A program made the position numbers and the translations under genes. From NCBI RefSeq assembly GCF_003143755.1, contig NZ_QFRI01000001.1:1510051-1574050 (forward strand): a stretch of 64,000 bases of DNA, read 5' to 3'. Positions 9,045-17,861 of the stretch are shown piece after piece. A model generated the notes under the pieces. That model searched no databases, had not been told where the DNA came from, and worked only from the letters and a program-made list of their open reading frames with translations. Positions within the stretch are counted from its first letter, which is position 1, and the number at the start of each line of letters is the position of its first letter. Origin of the DNA: Algibacter marinivivus. Its GTDB lineage: Bacteria; Bacteroidota; Bacteroidia; Flavobacteriales; Flavobacteriaceae.

Positions 9045-9872
9045 TTATTCGTCTTTTGTGTTATGCGTTTTCAACCATTCTTCACCATCTTTATCAATAA
9101 AGAAATCCATCCAAACATAATACATTTTATTATCTGCTTTTACACTTACAGAATGGCTAGATCCAAGTGGAATATGAAGCAATGAGTATTCTGGAAAATT
9201 AATTTGTGCATTATCTGCATAAACAATGGTTTGATTATCAGTAAGTCCTAAAAATAATTGCTCTAACATTGCATGTTCATGCGCGCCAACTTTATCTGGT
9301 CCAATAGTTTTAACAGTTCCCATTGCTACTCTTGGAATGTACTTATTTGGTAGAATAGTTCTACTTGTTGTTTGTGGGCTTTTTATTGGTTCTGTATAAG
9401 ATTTACAGTCTGTAAACTTCTTAAAATAAATATTATTTATATTTTCTTTTGGAAACGTTTTTATGTCTTGTTTATCTAATTCTGTTTGTAAAACAGAAAT
9501 TTTAATATAATCAAGTGTATTATTTTCATGAGGTTTAAAGGAAATGTCCTTGACTGTATTCGGAAGCATAATAGTTTCTGGAACAATATCGTATGTTTTT
9601 TCACCAGATAATAGTGTGCCGTAACCCTTTATAAATAAATAAATGGTTTTGTGCGCATTATCAACTTCTACCTTTTTTGTAATATCATTAGAAATTGTAA
9701 TATGTTCGCTAGTTACACCTTCAATTTCGTTGTTTAAAATGGTTTTCTTTTTTTCTTTTTGGTTTGTTTTTAATTCCATTGAAAGAAATTCAATTGGGAT
9801 TTCTTGTTTTTTTTCACAAGCAATGGTTATTAGCGAAGCTGTAAAAAGTAGAAATAGATATCGTAGTTTCAT
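9045..9872 (-). CDS. cupin-fold lipoprotein
   Basis: 275 residues with a lipoprotein signal (MKLRYLFLLFTASLITIAC, Cys at residue 19) followed by a charged linker EKKQEIP. The C-terminal half carries VGAHEHAMLEQLFLGLTDNQTIVYADNAQINFP and LLHIPLGSSHSVSVKADNKMYYVWMDFF, which fits a cupin barrel with His/Glu metal ligands (EHAMLEQ) and a second-motif His (SSHS). A function cannot be assigned. It is probably in one unit with the downstream methyltransferase gene. Confidence 0.65.
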   Translation of the reverse strand: MKLRYLFLLFTASLITIACEKKQEIPIEFLSMELKTNQKEKKKTILNNEIEGVTSEHITISNDITKKVEVDNAHKTIYLFIKGYGTLLSGEKTYDIVPETIMLPNTVKDISFKPHENNTLDYIKISVLQTELDKQDIKTFPKENINNIYFKKFTDCKSYTEPIKSPQTTSRTILPNKYIPRVAMGTVKTIGPDKVGAHEHAMLEQLFLGLTDNQTIVYADNAQINFPEYSLLHIPLGSSHSVSVKADNKMYYVWMDFFIDKDGEEWLKTHNTKDE

Positions 9873-9883
9873 AATTAAAATAT

Positions 9884-10414
9884 TTAATGATTTAATTTAC
9901 TAAATAAATCCCATGTTACAACGCCACAACTTACAGAAATATTCAAAGAGTGTTTAGTTCCAAATTGTGGAATTTCTATAATCACATCACTTGCTGAAAC
10001 TACTTCTTGTGAAACACCTTTTACCTCATTCCCAAAAATTAAAGCATATTTAGTATCTGGTTCTACTTTAAAATCGTTGAGCATAGTGGCGTTTTCGGCT
10101 TGTTCAATAGAACACACTTTAACGTTTTTAGTTTGCAAATGTTTAACCAAATCTAGAGTATTTTCAACATGCTCCCAATCAACAGTATCTGTGCTTCCTA
10201 ATGCTGTTTTATGGATGTCTTTATGTGGTGGTTTTGCTGTGATGCCACAGAGATAAATTTTTTCAATTAAAAAAGCATCACTTGTTCTAAATACCGAACC
10301 AATGTTGTTTAAACTTCTAATATTATCAAGAATTATTATAATTGGCGTTTTTTTTGCGTCCTTAAATCCTTCAATACTTAATCTGTCTAATTCGCTATTT
10401 TTAAGTTTTCTCAC
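9884..10414 (-). CDS. TrmH/SpoU-family RNA 2'-O-methyltransferase
   Basis: 176 residues. The three SpoU motifs are visible: IILDNIRSLNNIGSVFRTSDAF (motif 1, residues 27-48), ALIFGNEVKGVSQEVV (motif 2) and IEIPQFGTKHSLNISVSCGVVTWDLF (motif 3 with the catalytic-knot Asn-x-Ser). Members methylate ribose 2'-OH of tRNA or rRNA. The short length without an N-terminal RNA-binding extension resembles TrmL-like or stand-alone types; the target base is not deducible. It ends 11 bp upstream of the cupin lipoprotein gene. Confidence 0.9.
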   Translation of the reverse strand: MRKLKNSELDRLSIEGFKDAKKTPIIIILDNIRSLNNIGSVFRTSDAFLIEKIYLCGITAKPPHKDIHKTALGSTDTVDWEHVENTLDLVKHLQTKNVKVCSIEQAENATMLNDFKVEPDTKYALIFGNEVKGVSQEVVSASDVIIEIPQFGTKHSLNISVSCGVVTWDLFSKLNH

Positions 10415-10428
10415 TTTATTAATTTTTA

Positions 10429-10492
10429 TGTCATGCTGAGCGCAGTCGAAGTATCTTTATTCTCAAGATTCTTTATTTTATTCTGAATGACA
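10429..10492. repeat. REP-like intergenic repeat
   Basis: TGTCATGCTGAGCGCAGTCG starts the element and ATTCTGAATGACA closes it, so the ends TGTCAT and ATGACA are inverse complements. Sequences of this GTCATGCTGAGCGCAGTCGAAG type are scattered in many Flavobacteriaceae. It sits in the divergent gap between the SpoU gene and mutS. Confidence 0.55.
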
Positions 10493-10623
10493 AGATAAAT
10501 ATTGTTGAAATCTCGTTCTAATTGTAGATAACTTATAGAAAATCAAGTTCAAAAAACATGAAATTAATAGTACATTGCATGCTACAATTTTGTCAAAAGT
10601 AATACTTAAAAATTAAACTTCCA

Positions 10624-13236
10624 TTGGCTAAAAAAGCAAAAAAAGTAACACCGTTAATGAAACAATATAATGCCATCAAGGTTAAATATCCTGATGCGTT
10701 ATTGTTGTTCCGTGTGGGCGATTTTTATGAAACTTTTGGCAGCGATGCGGTTAAAGCTGCTGGTATTTTAGGTATTATTTTAACCAAACGTGGGGCAGGA
10801 AGCGAAAGTGAAACTGAATTGGCAGGATTTCCACACCACTCGTTAAATACCTATTTACCAAAGTTGGTTAAAGCTGGAGAACGTGTTGCAATTTGCGACC
10901 AGTTGGAAGATCCTAAACAAACTAAAACCATTGTTAAACGTGGTGTAACTGAGTTGGTAACTCCTGGTGTTGCTTTAAATGATGAGGTTTTAGTTTCCAA
11001 ATCGAATAATTTTTTATGTTCAGTTTATTTTGATAAAAAATATATAGGGATATCTTTTTTAGATATTTCAACTGGAGAGTTTTTAACCTCTCAAGGAAAT
11101 GCTGAGTATATTGATAAGTTACTTCAAAACTTTAGCCCAAGTGAAGTATTGGTGTCTAAGCAAAAGCGCACACTTTTCAATGATACTTTTGGTGATGATT
11201 TCCATACGTTTTATTTGGAAGACTGGGTTTATCAAACCGATTATGCATATGAAACTTTAACCAAACATTTTGACACAAAAACATTAAAAGGTTTTGGTGT
11301 AGAAGATTTATATGAAGGTATTATTGCTTCAGGTTCTATTCTTCACTATTTAGGGGAAACACAGCATCATAAATTACAGCACATAACTTCTATTTCTAGA
11401 ATTTCTGAGGATGACTATGTGTGGATGGATAAATTCACAATTAGGAATTTAGAGCTTTACAATTCTACAAATAATAATGCAGTTACACTTTTAAATGTTA
11501 TTGATAAAACCATTTCGCCAATGGGTGGAAGGTTGTTAAAACGCTGGTTGGCACTACCTTTAAAAAACGTTAAAAAAATAAAGCAACGTCATGAAGTGGT
11601 TAGTTTCTTAACTAAGGAAAATACCGTGCTTCAAAAGATTCAAAATCATATTAAGCATATTGGTGATTTAGAACGTTTAATTTCAAAAACAGCAACAGGC
11701 AAGGTAAATCCTCGTGAGGTTATTCAGCTTAAAAATTCTTTAGAAGCTATTGTTCCTATTAAGTCATTGGCTTCAAATTGCAATAACGAATCACTCAAAA
11801 TTATTGGTGATACCCTTCAAAATTGTGATGTGCTTCGTGAGAAAATAAAAGAAACTTTAAACGAAGAAGCACCAGTAAATGTGCTTAAAGGAAATAGTAT
11901 TGCGGCTGGTTTTTCTTCAGAATTAGATGAATTAAGAGGGTTATCTAAATCTGGAAAAGATTATCTCGATAATATGTTAGAAAGAGAAAGTGAGCGTACT
12001 GGTATTACGTCTCTTAAAATTGCTTCTAACAATGTGTTCGGGTATTATATAGAAGTACGAAATGCGCATAAAGATAAGGTTCCTGAAGAATGGATACGTA
12101 AACAGACTTTAGTTAATGCTGAGCGTTATATTACAGAAGAGCTTAAAGAATACGAAGCCAAAATCTTAGGCGCTGAAGATAGAATTCAAGCTATAGAGCA
12201 ACAACTGTTTGCAGAATTAGTAAGCTGGTTAAATCAATATATAAAACCAGTACAACAAAATGCTTATTTAGTTGGTCAGATTGATTGTCTGTGTGGTTTT
12301 GCTCAATTGGCAAAAGATAATAAATACATTTATCCAACAATTGATGATTCTTTTGATTTAGAAATAAAAGATGGTCGCCATCCAGTCATTGAAAAGCAAT
12401 TACCAATTGGAGAAGCATATATTGCTAATGATGTATTTTTAGACAGAACAAGTCAACAAATTATTATGATTACTGGACCAAATATGTCTGGTAAATCAGC
12501 TATTTTGCGTCAAACAGCTTTAATAGTTCTACTGGCTCAAATAGGAAGTTTTGTGCCAGCCAAAGAAGCTAGAATTGGATTGGTTGATAAAATATTTACT
12601 AGAGTTGGAGCCAGTGATAATATATCTATGGGTGAATCTACCTTTATGGTTGAGATGAATGAAACTGCTTCTATTTTGAATAATATTTCTGATAGAAGTT
12701 TAGTGTTGTTGGATGAAATTGGGCGTGGAACAAGTACCTATGATGGGATTTCCATTGCTTGGGCAATCAGTGAATATTTACATGAACATCCTGCAAAACC
12801 AAAAACATTGTTTGCCACCCATTATCATGAGCTTAATGAAATGAGTGAAACGTTTGGGCGCATAAAAAACTTTAATGTGTCTGTAAAAGAGTTAAAAGAT
12901 AATGTGCTATTCTTAAGAAAACTAGTTGAAGGTGGTAGTGCGCATAGTTTTGGTATTCACGTTGCTAAAATGGCTGGTATGCCACAGCAAGTATTACGAC
13001 GTGCAAATAAGATTCTAGAGAAGTTAGAAAAATCACATTCTAGTGAAGAGCTTACTGATAAAGTGAAATCCTTAAATGATGAGATGCAATTGAGTTTTTT
13101 CAATCTTGATGATCCACTTCTTGAAAATATCAAAGATGAAATATTACATACTGATATTGATACACTTACACCAGTAGAAGCGCTTATGAAATTGAATGAA
13201 ATTAAGCGTATGTTGGTTAAGAAAAAACAAGCCTAA
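10624..13236 (+). CDS. mutS: DNA mismatch repair protein MutS
   Basis: 870 residues, normal for MutS1. The mismatch-reading Phe-x-Glu is in [13 protein letters not shown] (about residues 26-38). The ATPase domain has Walker [15 protein letters not shown] (residues about 618-631), Walker [17 protein letters not shown] and the conserved His of [13 protein letters not shown]. The C-terminal part ends with [17 protein letters not shown], the usual tetramer/MutL contact end. The start is a TTG at 10624; no ATG gives the conserved [15 protein letters not shown] start. Acts in cytoplasmic mismatch repair with MutL (not in this window). Confidence 0.97.
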   Translation: MAKKAKKVTPLMKQYNAIKVKYPDALLLFRVGDFYETFGSDAVKAAGILGIILTKRGAGSESETELAGFPHHSLNTYLPKLVKAGERVAICDQLEDPKQTKTIVKRGVTELVTPGVALNDEVLVSKSNNFLCSVYFDKKYIGISFLDISTGEFLTSQGNAEYIDKLLQNFSPSEVLVSKQKRTLFNDTFGDDFHTFYLEDWVYQTDYAYETLTKHFDTKTLKGFGVEDLYEGIIASGSILHYLGETQHHKLQHITSISRISEDDYVWMDKFTIRNLELYNSTNNNAVTLLNVIDKTISPMGGRLLKRWLALPLKNVKKIKQRHEVVSFLTKENTVLQKIQNHIKHIGDLERLISKTATGKVNPREVIQLKNSLEAIVPIKSLASNCNNESLKIIGDTLQNCDVLREKIKETLNEEAPVNVLKGNSIAAGFSSELDELRGLSKSGKDYLDNMLERESERTGITSLKIASNNVFGYYIEVRNAHKDKVPEEWIRKQTLVNAERYITEELKEYEAKILGAEDRIQAIEQQLFAELVSWLNQYIKPVQQNAYLVGQIDCLCGFAQLAKDNKYIYPTIDDSFDLEIKDGRHPVIEKQLPIGEAYIANDVFLDRTSQQIIMITGPNMSGKSAILRQTALIVLLAQIGSFVPAKEARIGLVDKIFTRVGASDNISMGESTFMVEMNETASILNNISDRSLVLLDEIGRGTSTYDGISIAWAISEYLHEHPAKPKTLFATHYHELNEMSETFGRIKNFNVSVKELKDNVLFLRKLVEGGSAHSFGIHVAKMAGMPQQVLRRANKILEKLEKSHSSEELTDKVKSLNDEMQLSFFNLDDPLLENIKDEILHTDIDTLTPVEALMKLNEIKRMLVKKKQA

Positions 13237-13265
13237 AAATATTTTTATTTATTTTAGGAAAAGGC

Positions 13266-13295
13266 TTTGCAATTCCTAGAAATATTTTAAATTTG
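13266..13295 (+). promoter_or_regulatory. Bacteroidota promoter for the tRNA-Gly/tRNA-Leu unit
   Basis: TTTG at 13266-13269 and TAAATTTG at 13288-13295, spaced by 18 nt, match the Bacteroidota sigma-ABfr consensus TTTG-N19-TAnnTTTG. The tRNA-Gly begins about 40 nt after the -7 box. Confidence 0.85.
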
Positions 13296-13334
13296 CATCC
13301 GCAATAGCAATATTGTACGTTCATTAAAATGACT

Positions 13335-13406
13335 GCGAAAGTAGCTCAGGGGTAGAGCATCACCTTGCCAAGGTGGGGGTCGCGGGTTCAAATCCCGTCT
13401 TTCGCT
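13335..13406 (+). tRNA. tRNA-Gly (anticodon GCC)
   Basis: Acceptor GCGAAAG pairs with CTTTCGC, the D-arm is GCTCAGGGGTAGAGC, and the anticodon stem-loop ACCTTGCCAAGGT places GCC in the loop. The T-arm contains GCGGGTTCAAATCCCGT. 72 nt, discriminator T, no encoded CCA. Confidence 0.97.
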
Positions 13407-13432
13407 CTGAAACTTTCTTAAAATATACCAAT

Positions 13433-13516
13433 GCTGAAGTGGTGGAATTGGTAGACACGTTGGACTTAAAATCCAATGTCCATTAGGACGTACGGGTTCA
13501 AGTCCCGTCTTCAGTA
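13433..13516 (+). tRNA. tRNA-Leu (anticodon UAA)
   Basis: Acceptor GCTGAAG pairs with CTTCAGT (one G-U), the anticodon loop CTTAAAA between TTGGA and TCCAA gives UAA, and there is a long variable arm GTCCATTAGGAC characteristic of class II tRNAs. The T-arm is ACGGGTTCAAGTCCCGT. 84 nt, no encoded CCA. Confidence 0.97.
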
Positions 13517-13518
13517 CT

Positions 13519-13552
13519 AAAGCCTTATCAAAATTTTGATAAGGCTTTTTTT
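13519..13552 (+). terminator. terminator of the tRNA unit
   Basis: Perfect 28-bp palindrome 13520-13547 with arms AAGCCTTATCAAAA and TTTTGATAAGGCTT, followed by a T-run, directly after tRNA-Leu. Confidence 0.9.
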
Positions 13553-13578
13553 ATATCTAAAATTTAAATTTTAAGTAC

Positions 13579-13605
13579 AAAAAAACCGCCAGAAAGGCGG
13601 TTTTT
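13579..13605 (-). terminator. bidirectional-looking terminator after the repeat lipoprotein gene
   Basis: AAAAACCGCC (13581-13590), AGAAA loop, GGCGGTTTTT (13596-13605). T-tract on both strands; the nearest upstream gene is the minus-strand lipoprotein ending at 13628. Confidence 0.85.
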
Positions 13606-13627
13606 AATCTTTAAAGAATAATCTCAA

Positions 13628-13984
13628 TTAGTGACCAGTCTTTAATTTATCTGCTTCTTTTTTAACTGCATCAGCAGCTTTGTCTACAGTTTCTCCTGCA
13701 GCATCTACAGCAGAATCAACAGCTTCTCCAGCTTTATCTGCAGCGTTTTCTACAGCATCACCTGCAGCATCTACGGCAGAATCAACAGCGTCACCTGCAG
13801 CATCTACAGCGTTTTCAACAGCATCACCAGTTGCTTCAGCAGCATTTTCTACAGCATCACCTGCAGCTTCAGCAGCATTCTCAACAGCTTCTTCTACTGA
13901 ATCCGCTTTTTTTGTGTCTCTACAAGATGTGAAACTTAAACTTAAAGCTAACAATAAGATTGAACTTAATACTAATTTTTTCAT
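13628..13984 (-). CDS. small lipoprotein with amphipathic 11-residue-type repeats
   Basis: 118 residues: lipoprotein signal MKKLVLSSILLLALSLSFTSC (Cys at residue 21), then about 85 residues made of near-identical blocks such as DAVENAAEAAG, DAVENAVDAAG and EAVDSAVDAAG, ending with KKEADKLKTGH. The block period, Ala/Asp/Val/Glu composition and lack of Pro suggest one long amphipathic helix like those of LEA or apolipoprotein-type repeats. It would be an outer-membrane-anchored or periplasmic helical rod. Function unknown. The DNA repeats themselves (GCATCTACAGCAGAATC-like) invite copy-number change by slippage. Confidence 0.8.
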   Translation of the reverse strand: MKKLVLSSILLLALSLSFTSCRDTKKADSVEEAVENAAEAAGDAVENAAEATGDAVENAVDAAGDAVDSAVDAAGDAVENAADKAGEAVDSAVDAAGETVDKAADAVKKEADKLKTGH

Positions 13985-14083
13985 CGGTTTTTGTTTTAGT
14001 GTTAATTATTTTTTAGTCAATGCCAATTTAATGACTTTTTATCAGAATTACGAATTTTATATAATTCTTAGATTAAAACATAC

Positions 14084-15319
14084 CTATATACGTAGATAAT
14101 CGAGTATTTGGACGACGGATCCACGATTATTTTCTATAAATACTTTGTTTTTAGACCCAATTTCTTCAGATAAGTCACTATTCTTAATCAATTTATTGAG
14201 TAACTCATCAAATTGAGTTTGACTTGAAATAGAGAACATACCACCATTTTTAATCAAAGCTTCAGCCTCAGGAAATTTATGATGGTTTGGGCCAATAATA
14301 ATTGGAACACCAAATACAGCAGGCTCTAGAGTATTATGCAATCCAGTATTTCCCATTGCTCCTCCGACATAAGTAATATCTGCATAACTATAAATTTTCG
14401 AAAGTATTCCAATAGTGTCAATTATAAAAACATCTTTATCAGACAATTGATTTTTGTCTTTTTCAGAAAATAAAACACTTTTTTTATTTATTTTTTCTTG
14501 AAAGCTTTTTAACTGAGAAGATTTAATATTATGAGGAGCTATTATAAATTTTACATTTTTTGATGATGCTGAGTTAATAAAATTTATAAACAAAGCTTCG
14601 TCTTCTGGCCATGTACTTCCTGCTACAACACATATTTTGTTGTTTTTGAACTCTTTTATAAAATCTAAATTATTATCTAACTTTAATTGACTGAAAACAC
14701 GATCAAAACGTGTGTCTCCTGAAACGGTAACTTGGTTGTAATTTATGGATTCAAGTAATTTCTTTGAAATATCATTTTGAGTAAAAATATGTTCAAAAGC
14801 AAACAGTGCTTTCCTAAAAGGTGTGTTGTAACTTTTAAAATAAAGTTGATTTTTTCTAAATGAAGCAGAAATGAGTATTGCCTTTAATTGTCTTCGTTTT
14901 AATTCGATTAAAAAATTTGGCCAAATATCATACTTAACAAAAATGGTAAGTTCTGGGTTCACAATATTAAAAAATCTTTTCGCATTGGTTTTGGTATCTA
15001 AAGAGAGATAAACAACCACATCAGCAACTGGTGAATTTTTTCTAATTTCATATCCTGATGGAGAAAAAAAACTAAGTACTATTTTATGATTTTTATAGTG
15101 TTTTCGTAGTTCCGAAAAAACAGGGAAACCTTGCTCATATTCACCTAAAGATGCACAATGAAACCAGAGCGTTTTGTCATGTTTGGCTATATTTCTTTTT
15201 AGAATATTAAAAGACGCTCTCCTGCCATCAACGCCTTTTTTTAGTTTTTGGTTAAATAAACCTCCAAGCTTTAAAGCAAAACTACTTAAGTATATTACTA
15301 TGTTATAAAAAAAGTGCAA
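14084..15319 (-). CDS. waaA: 3-deoxy-D-manno-octulosonic acid (Kdo) transferase
   Basis: 411 residues, usual for KdtA/WaaA. The N-terminal hydrophobic anchor (residues 3-20) precedes VDGRRASFNI and FHCASLGEYEQG, which contains the catalytic Ser-Leu-Gly-Glu motif. The C-terminal nucleotide-binding half includes VVAGSTWPEDE, IIAPHNI and YVGGAMGNTGLHNTLEPAVFGVPIIIGPNHHKFPEA. The enzyme adds Kdo from CMP-Kdo to lipid IVA at the inner membrane. It is divergent from the DegT aminotransferase/galE pair, fitting a surface-sugar neighbourhood. Confidence 0.95.
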   Translation of the reverse strand: MHFFYNIVIYLSSFALKLGGLFNQKLKKGVDGRRASFNILKRNIAKHDKTLWFHCASLGEYEQGFPVFSELRKHYKNHKIVLSFFSPSGYEIRKNSPVADVVVYLSLDTKTNAKRFFNIVNPELTIFVKYDIWPNFLIELKRRQLKAILISASFRKNQLYFKSYNTPFRKALFAFEHIFTQNDISKKLLESINYNQVTVSGDTRFDRVFSQLKLDNNLDFIKEFKNNKICVVAGSTWPEDEALFINFINSASSKNVKFIIAPHNIKSSQLKSFQEKINKKSVLFSEKDKNQLSDKDVFIIDTIGILSKIYSYADITYVGGAMGNTGLHNTLEPAVFGVPIIIGPNHHKFPEAEALIKNGGMFSISSQTQFDELLNKLIKNSDLSEEIGSKNKVFIENNRGSVVQILDYLRI

Positions 15320-15365
15320 TATTATTTCTTTTAATGCTAAAATACATTTCTTTAAAATAAATTCA

Positions 15366-15396
15366 TTGGTTAACGACTATCATTTTTGTAATTTTG
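15366..15396 (+). promoter_or_regulatory. promoter of the DegT-galE pair
   Basis: TTG at 15366-15368 and TAATTTTG at 15389-15396 with a 20-nt spacer match the Bacteroidota promoter form. Confidence 0.65.
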
Positions 15397-15428
15397 TTAT
15401 TGGCTAGTCTATTTGGATTAGCCAATAA
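15397..15428 (+). promoter_or_regulatory. hairpin at predicted transcript start of DegT-galE
   Basis: TTATTGGCTA (15397-15406) and TAGCCAATAA (15419-15428) form a perfect 10-bp inverted repeat starting at the base after the -7 box. It may be a 5' stabilising hairpin or an operator. There is no T-run making it a terminator. Confidence 0.5.
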
Positions 15429-15476
15429 AATTAGTCTTTTATTATACTTTAAAATACAGGCTACAATTTTTTTTAG

Positions 15477-16634
15477 ATGAAAAAAATTCAAATGGTTGAC
15501 CTTAAAGGTCAGTATAGCGATATAAAAGATATCGTTAATTCTTCTATCCAAGAAGTAATTGAAAATACAGCATTTATAAATGGACCTAAAGTTCATGAAT
15601 TTCAAGAGCATTTGGAAGAATACTTGGGTGTAAAGCACGTTATTCCTTGTGGAAATGGAACTGACGCTTTACAAATAGCTATGATGGGGTTAGGTTTAAA
15701 ACCTGGAGATGAAGTTATTACTGCTGATTTTACTTTTGCGGCTACTGTTGAAGTTATAGCATTACTTAATTTAACACCTGTGTTAGTTGATGTAAATGAA
15801 GATGATTTCAATATTAACATTGAAGCGGTGAAAAAAGCGATTACTCCAAAAACTAAGGCTATTGTTCCTGTGCATTTATTTGGACAATGTGCTGATATGG
15901 AGGCTATTATGAAAATAGCTAAAGAGCATAATCTATTTGTTATTGAAGATAATGCACAAGCCATTGGTGCTAATTACACCTACAGTGATGGTACTAAAGT
16001 AAAAGCAGGAACTATTGGTGATGTTGGGGCAACATCATTTTTTCCATCTAAAAATTTAGGTTGTTATGGTGATGGTGGAGCTATTTTTACAAATGATGAC
16101 GATTTAGCACATACTATCAGAGGTATAGTAAATCATGGTATGTATGAACGGTACCATCATGATGTTGTTGGTGTAAATTCTAGATTAGATAGTATTCAAG
16201 CGGCAGTTTTAGATGCTAAATTACCCCGATTAGACAGTTATAACAAAGCAAGACAAACTGCTGCAAAAAAGTATAGTACAGCTTTAGAAGGTATAGTGAG
16301 TATTACAACACCAAAAACGGTTAGTAAAAGTTGTGATGGTATTTGTGATGCTTGTGATTGTCATGTATTTCATCAATATACATTAAGAATAAAAGGTATA
16401 GATAGAGATGCTTTAGTAAAATATTTAAATGATAATGGTATCCCTTGTGGTGTTTATTATCCAATTCCTTTACATAAACAAAAAGCATATCAAGATTCTA
16501 GATATAACGAAGCGGATTTTAAAGTTACAAATCAATTAGTTAAAGATGTAATTTCATTACCTATGCACACAGAGTTAGATGATGAACAAATAGGATATAT
16601 TACATCAACAATTATAAAATTTGTTAATGGTTAA
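15477..16634 (+). CDS. DegT/DnrJ/EryC1/StrS-family PLP aminotransferase
   Basis: 385 residues. PLP-binding landmarks are PCGNGTDALQIAM (residues 57-69), VIEDNAQAIGA and the Schiff-base lysine in ATSFFPSKNLGCYGDGGA (Lys at about 191). The family makes amino-sugars on nucleotide sugars, for example UDP-2,3-diamino sugars for surface glycans. Unusual: a Cys cluster CDGICDACDCHVFHQYT at about residues 285-302, just before the conserved HQYT strand. The gene overlaps galE by 8 nt, so both are translated from one message. Confidence 0.9.
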   Translation: MKKIQMVDLKGQYSDIKDIVNSSIQEVIENTAFINGPKVHEFQEHLEEYLGVKHVIPCGNGTDALQIAMMGLGLKPGDEVITADFTFAATVEVIALLNLTPVLVDVNEDDFNINIEAVKKAITPKTKAIVPVHLFGQCADMEAIMKIAKEHNLFVIEDNAQAIGANYTYSDGTKVKAGTIGDVGATSFFPSKNLGCYGDGGAIFTNDDDLAHTIRGIVNHGMYERYHHDVVGVNSRLDSIQAAVLDAKLPRLDSYNKARQTAAKKYSTALEGIVSITTPKTVSKSCDGICDACDCHVFHQYTLRIKGIDRDALVKYLNDNGIPCGVYYPIPLHKQKAYQDSRYNEADFKVTNQLVKDVISLPMHTELDDEQIGYITSTIIKFVNG

Positions 16635-17655
16635 AATATTAGTCACAGGAGGGTTAGGCTTTATTGGCTCACACACAGTAGTAGAGTTGCAAAATGAAGG
16701 CTACGAAGTTGTTATTATAGATGATTTGTCAAATTCTTCAGAAAAAGTATTAGATGGAATTACTGCTATTACAGGGAAAACACCACTTTTCGAAAAATTA
16801 GATTTAAAAGATAAAGCTGGTGTTGAAGCTTTTTTTGCGAAACACAGTGATGTAAAAGGTGTTATCCATTTTGCTGCTAGTAAAGCTGTTGGTGAGAGTG
16901 TAAAAGAACCATTGTTATATTATGAAAACAATATTTCAACTTTGGTTTATATTCTTAAAGAATTAAAGAAGTTGCCTTCTGCTGCTTTTATTTTTAGTTC
17001 GTCTTGTACAGTTTATGGACAAGCTGATGAGTTGCCAATTACTGAGAACGCTCCAGTAAAACAGGCTGAATCTCCTTATGGGAATACAAAACAAATTGGA
17101 GAAGAGATTATCCAAGATACTTGCAAGGTAGTACCAACTTTAAAAGCTATTGCATTACGTTACTTCAATCCAATTGGTGCGCATGAGTCAGTTGAAATTG
17201 GAGAATTGCCTATTGGTGTACCACAAAATTTAGTGCCATTTATTACTCAGACGGCAATAGGACTACGTCAAGAATTATCAGTTTTTGGAGATGATTATCC
17301 AACTCCTGATGGAACTTGTATCCGTGATTATATTCATGTTGTTGATCTAGCTAAAGCTCACGTTATTGCTTTAGGTAGATTATTACAAGGTAAAAATAAA
17401 TCAAACTACGAGACTTTTAACCTAGGAACAGGAAAAGGAAGTTCGGTTTTAGAAGTAGTTAAATCTTTTGAGAAAGTTTCAGGAAAAAGCTTAAATTATA
17501 AAATTGTTGATAGAAGAGAAGGGGATATTATCTCAGCTTATGCTGATACTAACAAAGCCAATGACGAATTAGGATGGAAAACAAAATTATCACTCGATGA
17601 CGCTATGAGTTCTGCATGGAAATGGGAACAGAAAGTAAGATTTAACGAATATTAA
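16627..17655 (+). CDS. galE: UDP-glucose 4-epimerase
   Basis: 342 residues from the ATG at 16627 (MVKILVTGGLGFIGSHT), which is preferred over the TTG six bases upstream because it gives the standard start of the Rossmann strand. NAD motif GGLGFIGSHT, catalytic Ser/Tyr-x3-Lys in SSSCTVYG and ESPYGNTKQIGEE, and ALRYFNPIGAHESVEIGE are all present. Interconverts UDP-Glc and UDP-Gal in the cytoplasm. Overlaps the aminotransferase gene by ATGGTTAA, suggesting translational coupling. Confidence 0.95.
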   Translation: MVKILVTGGLGFIGSHTVVELQNEGYEVVIIDDLSNSSEKVLDGITAITGKTPLFEKLDLKDKAGVEAFFAKHSDVKGVIHFAASKAVGESVKEPLLYYENNISTLVYILKELKKLPSAAFIFSSSCTVYGQADELPITENAPVKQAESPYGNTKQIGEEIIQDTCKVVPTLKAIALRYFNPIGAHESVEIGELPIGVPQNLVPFITQTAIGLRQELSVFGDDYPTPDGTCIRDYIHVVDLAKAHVIALGRLLQGKNKSNYETFNLGTGKGSSVLEVVKSFEKVSGKSLNYKIVDRREGDIISAYADTNKANDELGWKTKLSLDDAMSSAWKWEQKVRFNEY

Positions 17656-17675
17656 TATTATGTTTTTTTTAATTT

Positions 17676-17703
17676 AAGGTCGCTATTTTAGTGGCCTTTT
17701 TTT
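17676..17703 (+). terminator. terminator after galE
   Basis: AAGGTCGCTA and TAGTGGCCTT pair through G-U wobbles and are followed by a T-run ending at 17703. Confidence 0.75.
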
Positions 17704-17786
17704 GTTGAATGAACACCAATTTATGGTTTTCATTTTTCTTTATTTTAAGGTGTATTATTATCGGGATTTACCTTTTTAAGAAAGTT

Positions 17787-17837
17787 TTAAGACTAATAAG
17801 GAACTTTATGTCTAATTTCATTTTAAGTTAGTCTTAA
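17787..17837 (+). promoter_or_regulatory. inverted repeat upstream of AraC-type regulator
   Basis: TTAAGACTAA (17787-17796) and TTAGTCTTAA (17828-17837) are perfect 10-bp inverse copies separated by 31 nt, ending 24 nt before the regulator start codon. A possible autoregulatory site or mRNA hairpin. Confidence 0.4.
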
Positions 17838-17861
17838 CATTTTAAAGCAACTAACCTGCCG

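Noticed and set aside
13700-13880. Regular DNA repeats that look like a CRISPR or minisatellite
   Set aside because: The repeats are imperfect, have no unique spacers and stay in the codon frame of a coding sequence.
13680-14099. 139-codon plus-strand ORF rich in STASPAAS repeats
   Set aside because: It is the antisense shadow of the repeat lipoprotein; the minus frame has a signal peptide, lipobox and its own terminator.
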